A DNA stretch of 10,642 nt from Lentisphaeria bacterium (GTDB lineage Bacteria; Verrucomicrobiota; Lentisphaeria; JABSQK01; UBA12247). Under the pieces are notes generated by a model that saw nothing but the letters and a program-made list of their open reading frames with translations, was not told where the DNA came from and searched no databases. Location: contig DMTJ01000129.1 in NCBI GenBank assembly GCA_003477185.1, forward strand, positions 1 through 10,642, written 5' to 3'. Made by a program: the position numbers and the translations under genes. Positions 1 through 7,439 of the stretch are shown here, in pieces; the stretch's first letter is position 1, and each line of letters opens with the position of its first letter.

Positions 1-89
1 TCCAGCTCTAGTAGAGCCGGGGCGGCTCCGTCGGTCTGTTGCCGATGCTGCAGCAACTCGCTGACGCGTAGTCCGGGACGTTTGGCCAT
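1..89 (-). CDS. 5' end of an unidentified minus-strand gene (cut by window edge)
   Basis: An ATG at 89-87 opens a minus-strand frame that runs without a stop to the window edge (29 codons). It begins MAKRPGLRVSELLQHRQQ and continues with an Ala/Pro/Leu-rich stretch. No motif is recognisable and I see no clear Shine-Dalgarno upstream. The frame would be divergent from the peptidase gene. If that gene starts at ATG 156, about 66 bp remain between the two starts, enough for a promoter; if it starts at GTG 99, only 9 bp remain. The short length means chance cannot be excluded. No function is proposed. Confidence 0.4.
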   Translation of the reverse strand, partial: MAKRPGLRVSELLQHRQQTDGAAPALLEL

Positions 90-155
90 AGGACGCTCGT
101 GCGCGTGGGTGTATCGGTACCCGGCAAAACGTTTCCCCACATTCAGAGCTACACT

Positions 156-3068
156 ATGCCAGACCACCCCGCTTCCCTGCATGGATTTACATTGCGAAGT
201 ACGCAAACCATAGCAGAGAGTGACTCGATCGCACTTCTTTACGAACATACCCTGACCGGCGCACCCGTAGCTTTTCTGCTCAATGACGATGACAACAAAG
301 GTTTTGTCATCGCCTTTCGCACCCCGCCATCGGACAGCACAGGCGTCCCGCACATCCTCGAGCATTCCGTGCTCAACGGCTCAGCGCGCTACCCCGTCAA
401 GGAACCGTTTACCGAGATTATCCGCAGCAGCCTGAACACCTTTCTGAACGCGTTTACCTACAGCGATCGCACCGCCTATCCGGTCGCGAGCCGCAACGAC
501 CAGGACTTTCGCAATCTCGTGCGCATTTACCTCGATGCGGTGTTCGCACCACTGCTGGCCGAGACCTCGTTCATGCAAGAAGGCTGGCACCACAAGCTGA
601 ATGACCAGGACCAGCTGGAAGTCACCGGCATCGTCTACAACGAGATGATTGGCGCCTACTCATCGCCTGAGAATCAGCTGGCAGATGCGATCTACAGTCA
701 ACTCTATCCAGGCTCGATCTACGCCCATTCTTCCGGCGGCAAGCCAGAGAACATTCCGGACCTGTCGTTTGATGAGTTCCTGGCCTTTCACGAGCAGTTT
801 TATAGTCCCACAAACAGCCTTGCGGTCTTCGCAGGGAATGTTGATGTGGCCGAGTCCCTGGCAGAAATGGCCGAGTATCTTGTGCGGTTCGCCCCTGGCA
901 CACTCGCCCCCGTCCCGGCAATTGAGGCCCAGGCAGCCCCGGTCGTCTGCACCCTGCCCTATTCCATCGGTGCCGACGAGGATGCCGCCCACAAGACTTT
1001 TGTCCAGCGCGCTTGGTGCACTGGCGAGTTGACGCCCGAGCAAGGGCTCGCCTGGACCATTCTCGGCCAGATTCTGCTCGGCTCAGCGGGCGCACCGCTG
1101 CGGCGCGCGCTTATCGAATCCGGCCTTGGCCAAGAAACGATGCATTGGGGGCTGGACGGCGACGTCAGCAAGCCGAACTTTAGCGTCGGCCTGAAGGGTA
1201 CCGAGCCCGACAAGCGCGAAGCGATCGAACTCAAAATCGATGAGACGCTGGCCGCACTCGTGGACGACGGCATTGATACCTGCCAGGTAACCGCTGCGTT
1301 GAACACGATAGAGTTTCAGCTGCGCGAAGCCAACTACGGCGGTTTCCCGCCCAATCTGCACGACGGTCTGCGAGTCATCGGTGCCTGGATCTACGATGCC
1401 CCGCTGTTTTCCATGCTCGAGTACGAAGCGCCGTTGCAGGAAATTCGCGACGGCGTGACCGCTGGCCGTTACTTCGAAACGCTGATCGAGCAGTCGCTGA
1501 TCAATAACCAGCACCGGGTGACCATCGTCCTCGCGCCAGACACCAAACTGGCCCAGCAACAGCAGGAAGCACTCACAGCCCGGCTTGCCGCACAACGCGC
1601 TGCCCTCAGCGACGATGGCGTGGCCCGCGTGCGCGAACGCGTTGCGGAGTTGGAGCGCGTGCAGCAAACGCCGGACACCCCCGAAGCCCTCGCCAGCATC
1701 CCTGCCCTGCCCCGCTCGGCAGTGAAGCCGCAGGCAGATGTGCTGCCATTTGCGATGATCGCAGACGACGGCCCGCGGCTCTCATTCAGCGAGCGCAACA
1801 CGCGCGGGATCGCCTACGTGAAACTACGGTTCGACGCCGCGGCAGTGCCGCAGCCGCTGTTTCCCTACCTCGGCATCTTCGCCAAGCTGCTGCGTGAGAC
1901 CGGCACTGCGAAACGCGATTACTCCGAGCTCTTGGCCGAGCTTGGCATCCACACCGGCGGCCTTTCCGGCGCGAGCGGAGCCAGCTGCAAGCTGGCAGAC
2001 ACCACAGCGGTAAACCCCGGCCTCACGTTCGTGGGCAAGGCGCTCACGCACAGCGTCCCCCAAATGTTCTCGCTGCTCCGTGAAATTCTGACCTCGGCAC
2101 GCCTGGATGACCTCGAGCGAGTGCGCGAAATCGTCCGCTCGGTGATCGCAAATACTCGCAGCGCAGTTGTCCCCTCTGGCAATCGCTACGCGAGCATGCG
2201 CCTGAACGCCGTGCACACCACGGTCGGCGGCTACAGCGAGGCGCTCTCGGGCCTGGAGCAGTTCTTCTTTCTCCAGCAACTCGAGAAACGGCTGGCGACT
2301 GAGCCAGACGCCGTGCTTGGCGAGCTCCAACAAGTGCGCGAGCTGGTTTTGCGGAGTTCGCAATGCCACGTCCATGTGACCGGTGGTGCTGCAGACCTCG
2401 CAGCTGTCCAAACCGAGCTCGCTGCGCTTGCCGCAGATTTGCCCGGCGAGGCGCTACCGGCAACCGAGTATTCGTGGACTGCCGCGCAAGCTGGCGAGGG
2501 CTGGATCCTGCCAGCAAACGTCCAGTATGTGGGCCAGGGCCTAAACCTGTACTCGCTAGGGCTGAACTACCACGCGGCCTTTTCCGTGCTTTCGCACCTG
2601 ATCGATCAGGAATACCTCTGGAACGCAGTGCGGGTGAAGGGCAATGCCTACGGCTGCTCGTCGCAGTTCGACGCGATCACAGGCCAGCTGAACTGCCTGT
2701 CCTATCGCGATCCGCATCTGGAGCAAACGCTTGAGGCATACGCTGGGTTGCCGGATTTTGTCCAGGCAGTCGATCTCTCTGCGTCAGAATACGACCGGGT
2801 ACTGATTGGCACGATGGGCGGGCTCGACTCGCCACGCACGCCGGATCAGGAAGGCAGCCTGGCCTTTCGCCGCCACCTCATTGGCGTCACCCAGGAGCTG
2901 GTGCAACAGCGCCGCGATGAAGTCCTGAGCTCCACAGTTGCGGACTTCGCACGGTTTCAGGACGCGATTGCGGAGTTCGCAAACCGCGGCACAATCTGCG
3001 TCTTTGGCAGCCAAGAAGCGTTGGAGCGCAACAAGACGCGCTTCAGTCGAATCGCGCCCGTCCTCTGA
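156..3068 (+). CDS. M16C zinc metallopeptidase, presequence protease (PreP)-like
   Basis: Large clamshell-type peptidase of the M16C family, which in known members degrades short unstructured peptides inside a closed chamber. Numbered from ATG 156, the inverted zinc motif HILEH is at 66-70 (zinc ligands H66 and H70, catalytic base E69). The third ligand is E163 in VYNEMIGAYSSPEN. Family blocks RTPPSDSTGVPHILEH, SLNTFLNAFTY and YPVAS are all present. The C-terminal half carries R826 and Y832 (VRVKGNAYG), spaced like the substrate-binding Arg/Tyr pair of human PreP, and then SYRDPHLEQTLEAY. Length (970 residues) is normal for the family. The frame opens at GTG 99, which adds 19 residues. I prefer ATG 156 because homologues start just before the GF-L segment and because it leaves room for a divergent promoter. 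There is no signal peptide, so it is probably cytoplasmic. The stop overlaps the next ATG, indicating an operon. The precise substrate is unknown. Confidence 0.93.
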   Translation: MPDHPASLHGFTLRSTQTIAESDSIALLYEHTLTGAPVAFLLNDDDNKGFVIAFRTPPSDSTGVPHILEHSVLNGSARYPVKEPFTEIIRSSLNTFLNAFTYSDRTAYPVASRNDQDFRNLVRIYLDAVFAPLLAETSFMQEGWHHKLNDQDQLEVTGIVYNEMIGAYSSPENQLADAIYSQLYPGSIYAHSSGGKPENIPDLSFDEFLAFHEQFYSPTNSLAVFAGNVDVAESLAEMAEYLVRFAPGTLAPVPAIEAQAAPVVCTLPYSIGADEDAAHKTFVQRAWCTGELTPEQGLAWTILGQILLGSAGAPLRRALIESGLGQETMHWGLDGDVSKPNFSVGLKGTEPDKREAIELKIDETLAALVDDGIDTCQVTAALNTIEFQLREANYGGFPPNLHDGLRVIGAWIYDAPLFSMLEYEAPLQEIRDGVTAGRYFETLIEQSLINNQHRVTIVLAPDTKLAQQQQEALTARLAAQRAALSDDGVARVRERVAELERVQQTPDTPEALASIPALPRSAVKPQADVLPFAMIADDGPRLSFSERNTRGIAYVKLRFDAAAVPQPLFPYLGIFAKLLRETGTAKRDYSELLAELGIHTGGLSGASGASCKLADTTAVNPGLTFVGKALTHSVPQMFSLLREILTSARLDDLERVREIVRSVIANTRSAVVPSGNRYASMRLNAVHTTVGGYSEALSGLEQFFFLQQLEKRLATEPDAVLGELQQVRELVLRSSQCHVHVTGGAADLAAVQTELAALAADLPGEALPATEYSWTAAQAGEGWILPANVQYVGQGLNLYSLGLNYHAAFSVLSHLIDQEYLWNAVRVKGNAYGCSSQFDAITGQLNCLSYRDPHLEQTLEAYAGLPDFVQAVDLSASEYDRVLIGTMGGLDSPRTPDQEGSLAFRRHLIGVTQELVQQRRDEVLSSTVADFARFQDAIAEFANRGTICVFGSQEALERNKTRFSRIAPVL
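2350..2362. repeat. iterated near-palindrome TGCGGAGTTCGCA
   Basis: Exact copy of TGCGGASTTCGCA inside the peptidase gene, read in a frame (TTG CGG AGT TCG CAA) different from the other copies, so it does not reflect a repeated protein motif. Confidence 0.6.
2939..2981. repeat. two copies of TGCGGASTTCGCA, 30 bp apart
   Basis: TGCGGACTTCGCA at 2939-2951 and TGCGGAGTTCGCA at 2969-2981, start to start exactly 30 bp (about three helical turns). They encode VADFAR and IAEFAN near the C terminus of the peptidase. Confidence 0.65.
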
Positions 3069-4927
3069 TGGCAACCACGCCTCCAACCACCTCCCAATCC
3101 TACCGGCGACTTCTCGGCTACGCAAGGCCGTACATGAAGCTGTTGGTGATTGGCACCTGCGCTGGCCTGATTGCCGGCGGCTCAATCTTTGGGCTCCTGC
3201 AATATCTGGGAGACTTCTTGGGCCAGTTCGACGGCTCAGCGGTCGCCGGGAGCGCGAGCGGTGGTGGCAGCGGCGGTGGCAACAGCATGGAGGCAATGGC
3301 CGCTAAGATTGGGATTCCAACGACCCGCGAGGATGGCACGATGAGCTGGCAGTTTTTGCTGCTCACGATCATCGGCTTTCCGCTGGTGATGTTTCTGAAG
3401 GCACTCTTCACCTATATCAACCGGCTGTGCATGCGCTGGGTCGGCGCGCGCGTGGTTTACGACCTCCGCAACTCGCTGTTTCGCTCGCTGCAAGAGCGCT
3501 CATTGCGCTTCTGGGGCCGCTGCAACGTGGGCGACTTGATCACGCGCTGCGTAAACGACACTCAAATTGTCGAGAGTTCTGTCGCCAACACGATCGCAGA
3601 TATCACGCGAGCACCGTTCGAGATCCTGGCCGCGGCCAGCTTTGTGATATTCAAGGCCCAGCAGAATGACATTCTCTCGGTCCCAGCGATCATGCTCGTG
3701 GTGCTACCGCTCACGATTGCGCCAGTGATCGCGTTAGGACGAAAAGTAAAGAAGTACACGCGCCGGGCCATGCAACGGGTCTCGATACTGGTCGAGCGGA
3801 TGCAGGAGAACTTCACCGGGATCCGGGTCATTAAGGCATTTCACGCTGAGTCGCGCGAGATTGAGCGCTTCACCGAGGTCAATCAGGGCTACTTCAAGCA
3901 GTTGATGAAGGCGTTGCGCGCCGAGTTGCTGATGGCACCGATGATGGAGTTCGTGGCCGTGACCTGTGCGGTCGGGTTCCTGATGTATTGCTACGCGCAG
4001 GACGTGCAGCTCAGCTCGATCTTGTCGATCGGCATGGCTGGCATCATCGCCTATCGGCCGATCAAACAGCTGGCTAAGATTAATAATCACATCCAGCGGG
4101 CCACGGCCTCGGCCGAGCGTGTCTTCGAAGTAATGGACGTCGAGGACGCGATTCAGGAAGCGCCCAATGCCCAAGACATTGCGAACTTCGCAAACGAGAT
4201 TCGGTTTGAGAAAGTGACCTTCTCCTACGATACGGCGACGGTGCTGCACGACGTCTCCTTCACGATCAAGAAGGGCCAATTCGTGGCCTTCGTTGGTGGC
4301 ACGGGCTCCGGCAAGACCACGATCGCCAATCTACTGGCGCGCTTCTACGATACCGATGGCGGCTCAATCACGATCGATGGCACTGATCTGCGAGAGATCA
4401 AGATCGCATCGCTGCGCAAGCTCATCGGGATTGTGACCCAGGACACGGTGTTGTTCAACGATACGATCAGCAGCAACATCGGTTTCGGTGCGCCGGGATC
4501 TACCGAGGAAGAGATTCGTAGTGCCGCCAAGCTAGCGGACGCAGCGAGCTTCATCGAAGCCGACCCGCTGGGCTACGACCGGATCGGCGGCGACAAGGGC
4601 TTTCAGTTCAGCGGTGGCCAGAAACAGCGCATCTCGATCGCGCGGAACATCCTCAAGAATCCAGAGATTTTGATCTTGGACGAGGCAACCAGCGCACTCG
4701 ATTCGGCAACCGAGCAACAGGTGCATACGCAGTTGCGCGCGTTAATGGAGAATCGGACGGTCTTCGCCATTGCCCACCGACTCAGCACAGTGCAGGACGC
4801 AGACTGCATTCACGTGCTGCACGAAGGACGCATCGTCGAAAGCGGCACGCATGACGAGTTGATTGCCGTCAATGGACGCTATCGCGAGCTGCACGACCTG
4901 CAGTTCGGCAAGAGCTCCGCCAGCTGA
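3068..4927 (+). CDS. ABC exporter, fused membrane and ATPase domains (MsbA-like)
   Basis: A 619-residue half-transporter that would work as a homodimer in the inner membrane. Residues 1-340 form the type-1 exporter membrane domain, with helices near 24-46, 96-118, 180-198, 203-223, 288-309 and 315-335. Residues 378-615 form the nucleotide-binding domain: Walker A GGTGSGKTT (410-418, K416), Q-loop Q458, signature FSGGQ (514-518, Phe for the usual Leu), Walker B ILILDE (534-539, catalytic E539), D-loop SALD and H-loop H570. The ATG shares its A with the TGA of the upstream peptidase (TGATG), so translation is probably coupled. An unusual feature is the first loop between helices 1 and 2, about 45 residues long with a Gly/Ser run (residues 61-72). 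The substrate could be lipid, lipopolysaccharide precursor, peptide or drug. MsbA-like is only a family label. Confidence 0.94.
   Translation: MATTPPTTSQSYRRLLGYARPYMKLLVIGTCAGLIAGGSIFGLLQYLGDFLGQFDGSAVAGSASGGGSGGGNSMEAMAAKIGIPTTREDGTMSWQFLLLTIIGFPLVMFLKALFTYINRLCMRWVGARVVYDLRNSLFRSLQERSLRFWGRCNVGDLITRCVNDTQIVESSVANTIADITRAPFEILAAASFVIFKAQQNDILSVPAIMLVVLPLTIAPVIALGRKVKKYTRRAMQRVSILVERMQENFTGIRVIKAFHAESREIERFTEVNQGYFKQLMKALRAELLMAPMMEFVAVTCAVGFLMYCYAQDVQLSSILSIGMAGIIAYRPIKQLAKINNHIQRATASAERVFEVMDVEDAIQEAPNAQDIANFANEIRFEKVTFSYDTATVLHDVSFTIKKGQFVAFVGGTGSGKTTIANLLARFYDTDGGSITIDGTDLREIKIASLRKLIGIVTQDTVLFNDTISSNIGFGAPGSTEEEIRSAAKLADAASFIEADPLGYDRIGGDKGFQFSGGQKQRISIARNILKNPEILILDEATSALDSATEQQVHTQLRALMENRTVFAIAHRLSTVQDADCIHVLHEGRIVESGTHDELIAVNGRYRELHDLQFGKSSAS
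4179..4193. repeat. perfect palindromic member TTGCGAACTTCGCAA
   Basis: Within the linker before the ATPase domain of the ABC exporter. It is a perfect dyad around a central C and a one-base variant of the iterated motif. Confidence 0.5.
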
Positions 4928-4930
4928 GCG

Positions 4931-6298
4931 ATGGGCATGCGCTCGACAAACCCGGCGACTGGCGAGGTCTTTGCGGAGTTCGCGAACCACACAGCCGCTG
5001 AGGTCGAGGCCATCGTCGCCGCCGCGCACGAGGCGCAGGCCACGTGGCGAACGGTACCGCTGACCGAGCGGGAGCACTGCCTGCAGCGTTTGGCCGTGCT
5101 GCTCGAGGAAGAGGCGGAGTCGTTGGCCCGGCTGGCCACGCTGGAGATGGGCAAGCCGATCGCTGAGGCCATTGGCGAAGTTCGCAAGTGCGCCTGGGTT
5201 TGCCGCTATTATGCGGAGTCCGCAACCGAGCTGCTGCGCCCGCGAGCGATCGCCACAGAGGCGACCGACAGCTATGTCCGCTACGATCCTCTGGGCGTGA
5301 TCCTGGCGGTCATGCCTTGGAACTTTCCGTTCTGGCAAGTCTTTCGCTTTCTCGCACCAACGCTTATGGCTGGCAATGCCGGCCTACTCAAACACGCCCC
5401 CAACGTCCCCCAATGCGCCCAGGCAGTGGAGTGCCTCGCCCGCCAGGCAGGCTTTCCCGCAGCATTATTTCGGGCCTTGTTCGTAGACGTCAACACGGTC
5501 GGACCGCTGATCGCGGATCCCCGCATCGCTGGGGCCACGCTCACTGGCAGCGAAGCAGCTGGCCAGGCTGTGGGTGCCGCGGCAGGTGCTGCAATCAAGC
5601 CGGTGGTGTTGGAGCTGGGCGGCTCGGACCCATTCATCGTGCTCGCCGATGCGGACCTCGCAAAAGCCGTAACCGCGGCCGTCGCCTCGCGCTGCCTCAA
5701 CAGCGGCCAGAGCTGCATTGCCGCCAAGCGCTTCATCGTCGTGGCCGACGTCTACGACACATTCGTCGAGCAAATGGCCACGGGCCTATCCGCGCTTCGC
5801 GTTGGCGACCCGCTGGCTCCCGAGACTGAAATTGGTCCCTTAGCCGCGCCACGGTTTCGCGACACGCTTCATGGCCAGGTCCAGCGCCTGATCGCCGAAG
5901 GCGCCACCCTCCAGCTGGGAGGCACTATTCTCGCCGGCCCCGGCTGCTTCTACCCACCTACGTTGCTGACAGCTGTGCCACACGGAAGTGCCACCGCCCG
6001 CGAAGAGGTCTTCGGCCCCGTCGCCTGTGTCTTTCGCGTAGCCAACACTGAGGAAGCCATCACCCTGGCCAACCACACAGCATTCGGTCTAGGCGCCAGC
6101 CTTTGGACGCGCTCACGCGCCACCGCGGACGCCCTCATTCCACGCCTTGATGCAGGCGCAGTTTTCGTCAATAGCATGGTCAAGTCCGACCCGCGCCTCC
6201 CGTTCGGCGGGACCAAGCGCAGCGGCGTCGGCCGCGAACTCAGCCGCGAAGGAATCCTCGCGTTCATGAACGCCAAGACCGTGACCATCGAGACCTAA
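4931..6298 (+). CDS. gabD: NAD(P)-dependent succinate-semialdehyde dehydrogenase-type aldehyde dehydrogenase
   Basis: A 455-residue aldehyde dehydrogenase that oxidises an aldehyde to the acid with NAD(P), probably succinic semialdehyde to succinate (end of the GABA shunt). Visible motifs are MPWNFPFWQVFR (N131, oxyanion), LLKHAPNVPQ (K154, cofactor), GSEAAG (Rossmann loop), LELGGSDPF (E228, general base), NSGQSCIAAKR (C262, nucleophile), EEVFGPV (cofactor Glu) and the C-terminal LPFGGTKRSGVGREL. The compact length, KHAPNVP and LELGGSDPF match the E. coli Sad / GabD1 branch rather than the longer 480-residue GabD. True substrate specificity cannot be read from sequence. ATG 4931 lies three bases after the exporter stop; ATG 4937 is an alternative start and neither has a strong ribosome site. 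It is the last gene of the three-gene operon. Confidence 0.9.
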   Translation: MGMRSTNPATGEVFAEFANHTAAEVEAIVAAAHEAQATWRTVPLTEREHCLQRLAVLLEEEAESLARLATLEMGKPIAEAIGEVRKCAWVCRYYAESATELLRPRAIATEATDSYVRYDPLGVILAVMPWNFPFWQVFRFLAPTLMAGNAGLLKHAPNVPQCAQAVECLARQAGFPAALFRALFVDVNTVGPLIADPRIAGATLTGSEAAGQAVGAAAGAAIKPVVLELGGSDPFIVLADADLAKAVTAAVASRCLNSGQSCIAAKRFIVVADVYDTFVEQMATGLSALRVGDPLAPETEIGPLAAPRFRDTLHGQVQRLIAEGATLQLGGTILAGPGCFYPPTLLTAVPHGSATAREEVFGPVACVFRVANTEEAITLANHTAFGLGASLWTRSRATADALIPRLDAGAVFVNSMVKSDPRLPFGGTKRSGVGRELSREGILAFMNAKTVTIET

Positions 6299-6342
6299 AA
6301 CGTGCCTGGTTTGTACTGAGCCTTGTAGTACGATTTCGCCAT
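6295..6342 (-). CDS. possible 15-codon mini-ORF with a strong Shine-Dalgarno
   Basis: On the minus strand AAGGAG (complement of 6351-6356) sits eight bases before an ATG that opens MAKSYYKAQYKPGTF and then TAG. The peptide is basic and tyrosine-rich. The stop overlaps the stop of the aldehyde dehydrogenase, so the frame is antisense to the operon end. No minus-strand promoter is obvious. No known small protein is recognised, and the combination may be chance. Confidence 0.2.
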   Translation of the reverse strand: MAKSYYKAQYKPGTF

Positions 6343-6370
6343 TTTCCCCACTCCTTTTACAATTGCTGGA

Positions 6371-6913
6371 ATGACCTTGCGTTGGGAGGCGGCTGACTTG
6401 CTGACACAGCAGGATATCGGTGTGATCGTACCGTCTAAGCTGAATCCAGGGCCGCTGACCACACGGACCACTTTCTTCGCGCCGGTCTGCCTGCTCTTCT
6501 TCTTCATCTTGGTACTCAGGATCAATATCGTGTATGCCGTGCCGATTCACCCCATGCACTATCTCTTTGTGACTGCCGGCTTTTTCTCGTTTCACCTCCT
6601 CTTGGCCTACCTGGTGGATCTGCTGAACATCCATCTTGCCTTCGGTATCGCCGCGCTGGTTTCGGTAGGCTTGGTGACAAGCTATCTGCGGAGTGCATTG
6701 GGCGGGCGCTTTCCGATGCGCGCAGCGATTGGAGGACAGCTTTTCTTCTTGGTGCTCTTCTCCTACACCTTCTTTATCGACGGAATGACTGGCCTGACCG
6801 TGGCGATTGGCTCCGTGATCACGCTGGCGGTCCTGATGCGAGTCACTGCGCACACGGACTGGGAGGGGCTTTTTCAGCGCCCAAAAACGGCGAGCACATC
6901 CGCCCAGTGCTGA
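6371..6913 (+). CDS. creD: CreD-family inner-membrane protein, C-terminal fragment
   Basis: A 180-residue membrane protein with five predicted helices near residues 34-57, 62-82, 86-105, 118-136 and 139-160. The order HPMHYLFVTAGFFSFHLLLAY, an ISxYL-like turn (VTSYLR), a repeated FF/YTFF helix and a final LMRVTAHTDWE matches the C-terminal membrane domain of CreD-type proteins, as recalled from the family. Full CreD proteins are about 450 residues with a large periplasmic N-terminal region. Here nothing upstream encodes it: the frame opens at 6329 after a TAG at 6326, and the first residues already look like the segment just before the membrane domain (WEAADL, then KLNPGP). No real ribosome site precedes ATG 6371. 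I therefore infer a 5'-truncated remnant. A shortened but expressed membrane protein is the alternative. CreD function is poorly known (envelope stress, beta-lactam response). Confidence 0.6.
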   Translation: MTLRWEAADLLTQQDIGVIVPSKLNPGPLTTRTTFFAPVCLLFFFILVLRINIVYAVPIHPMHYLFVTAGFFSFHLLLAYLVDLLNIHLAFGIAALVSVGLVTSYLRSALGGRFPMRAAIGGQLFFLVLFSYTFFIDGMTGLTVAIGSVITLAVLMRVTAHTDWEGLFQRPKTASTSAQC

Positions 6914-6930
6914 AGCAGCACCGGCCTTTT
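6907..6930 (+). terminator. weak hairpin plus T-run at the end of the CreD fragment
   Basis: GTGCTG (6907-6912) and CAGCAC (6916-6921) form a 6-bp stem with a 3-base loop that overlaps the stop codon. CGGCCTTTT follows. The stem is short and the T-run has only four T, four bases after the stem. It is plausible as a weak intrinsic terminator but unproven. Confidence 0.3.
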
Positions 6931-7081
6931 CTCAGCGCGCCCTCGCCCGCCGGCGTGGAACGGGTGCGCTCGCTTAGGGCTCGCGCCGAGGAGTAAGTGG
7001 GCCTCTACTTCTTTCTCCCTGGTTGCCCCCACAGTCTCCCTTCCGTGGGCTTCCGTCTTTTCCGTGGTACAATCTCTCAAA

Positions 7082-7283
7082 ACCTTGTCTTCTTTGCCTG
7101 TTTTTCGCGAGGCCAGGCACGAGCGCAGGCCTGGGGTTACAATTACAAGAGCAAAGCAGGAAGCGCTGAAAGTGCGACACAACGGTTCTCCCGTGCTGTT
7201 GTTTCGCACTTTCAGCGCTACTGGGTTTCACCTGCAAACCCAGGCCCGCGCTCGTGCCTCGCTTGGCCTGGGCTACCTTGTCT
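7082..7283. repeat. inverted-repeat element bracketed by 9-bp direct repeats (MITE-like)
   Basis: ACCTTGTCT occurs at 7082-7090 and again at 7275-7283, enclosing 184 bp. Inside are two nested inverted repeats. The outer arms 7115-7138 and 7237-7259 match over about 24 positions with one single-base bulge and one mismatch. The inner arms 7162-7183 and 7198-7219 match at 21 of 22 positions around a 14-base loop. The segments between inner and outer arms differ between the two sides. No transposase is encoded. The arms do not reach the direct repeats exactly (about 24 bp remain on the left and 15 bp on the right). It is therefore either a degraded non-autonomous element or a dispersed hairpin repeat that inserted here. 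Confidence 0.55.
7162..7219. repeat. long perfect-stem hairpin (22-bp arms, 14-base loop)
   Basis: The left arm starts AGCGCTGAAAGTGCGA and the right arm ends TCGCACTTTCAGCGCT: 16 bp perfect, then one A/C mismatch, then five more pairs. No T-run follows on either strand, so it is not a standard intrinsic terminator, although it would fold strongly in RNA from either convergent gene. Confidence 0.85.
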
Positions 7284-7365
7284 CGGCCCGTTGGGCCTTG
7301 AACCGCAAGCTGACGATGTACCTTAGATTGCGGGCAAATCCCGCGCTAAACATTCCGTGGAAAAA

Positions 7366-7403
7366 TCTTAATCCACCACTGAAAATACTGCTACTCATGG
7401 TGG
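7366..7403 (-). terminator. possible weak terminator of the YbhN-like gene
   Basis: On the minus strand CCACCA and TGGTGG (complements of 7403-7398 and 7378-7373) can form a 6-bp stem with a 19-base loop. It lies 37 bp after the stop codon at 7440-7442 and is followed by a T-rich stretch (ATTAAGATTTTT). The loop is long and the stem is short, so support is weak. Confidence 0.2.
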
Positions 7404-7439
7404 GGCGCAGCAGGTGTCGCGTTGTCCTCTCTGCCAGCG

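Larger units (their letters stand above)
6914..7439. other. 526-bp region without a credible gene
   Basis: Lies between two convergent genes. Several open frames exist on both strands, but they cross the large inverted repeat, mirror each other across it and show no family motif, so I treat them as non-coding. Contents: the two-tier inverted repeat with flanking 9-bp direct repeats (7082-7283), and a small hairpin GGCCC-GTT-GGGCC (7285-7297). A further hairpin has outer arms TTAG/CTAA and inner arms GCGGG/CCCGC (7323-7349). CCACCA/TGGTGG (7373-7403) follows. The rest looks featureless. Confidence 0.6.

Noticed and set aside
2784..3296. Long minus-strand open frames opposite the peptidase and exporter genes
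   Set aside because: They are shadow frames of GC-rich coding DNA. The plus-strand products are unambiguous and the shadow proteins are Arg/Ala-rich without motifs.
6997..7326. Open frames on both strands over the intergenic region (for example the plus frame from GTG 6997 and the minus frames ending at 6874 and 6974)
   Set aside because: They run through the inverted repeat, echo each other because of it, show no family motif and have odd Cys/Pro/Arg-rich composition. The GAGGAG before 6997 is only three bases from the GTG.
7323..7349. Hairpin TTAG-GCGGG/CCCGC-CTAA as a terminator or riboswitch
   Set aside because: The stem is short with an internal loop, there is no T-run and no known aptamer core, so it is only noted as part of the non-coding region.
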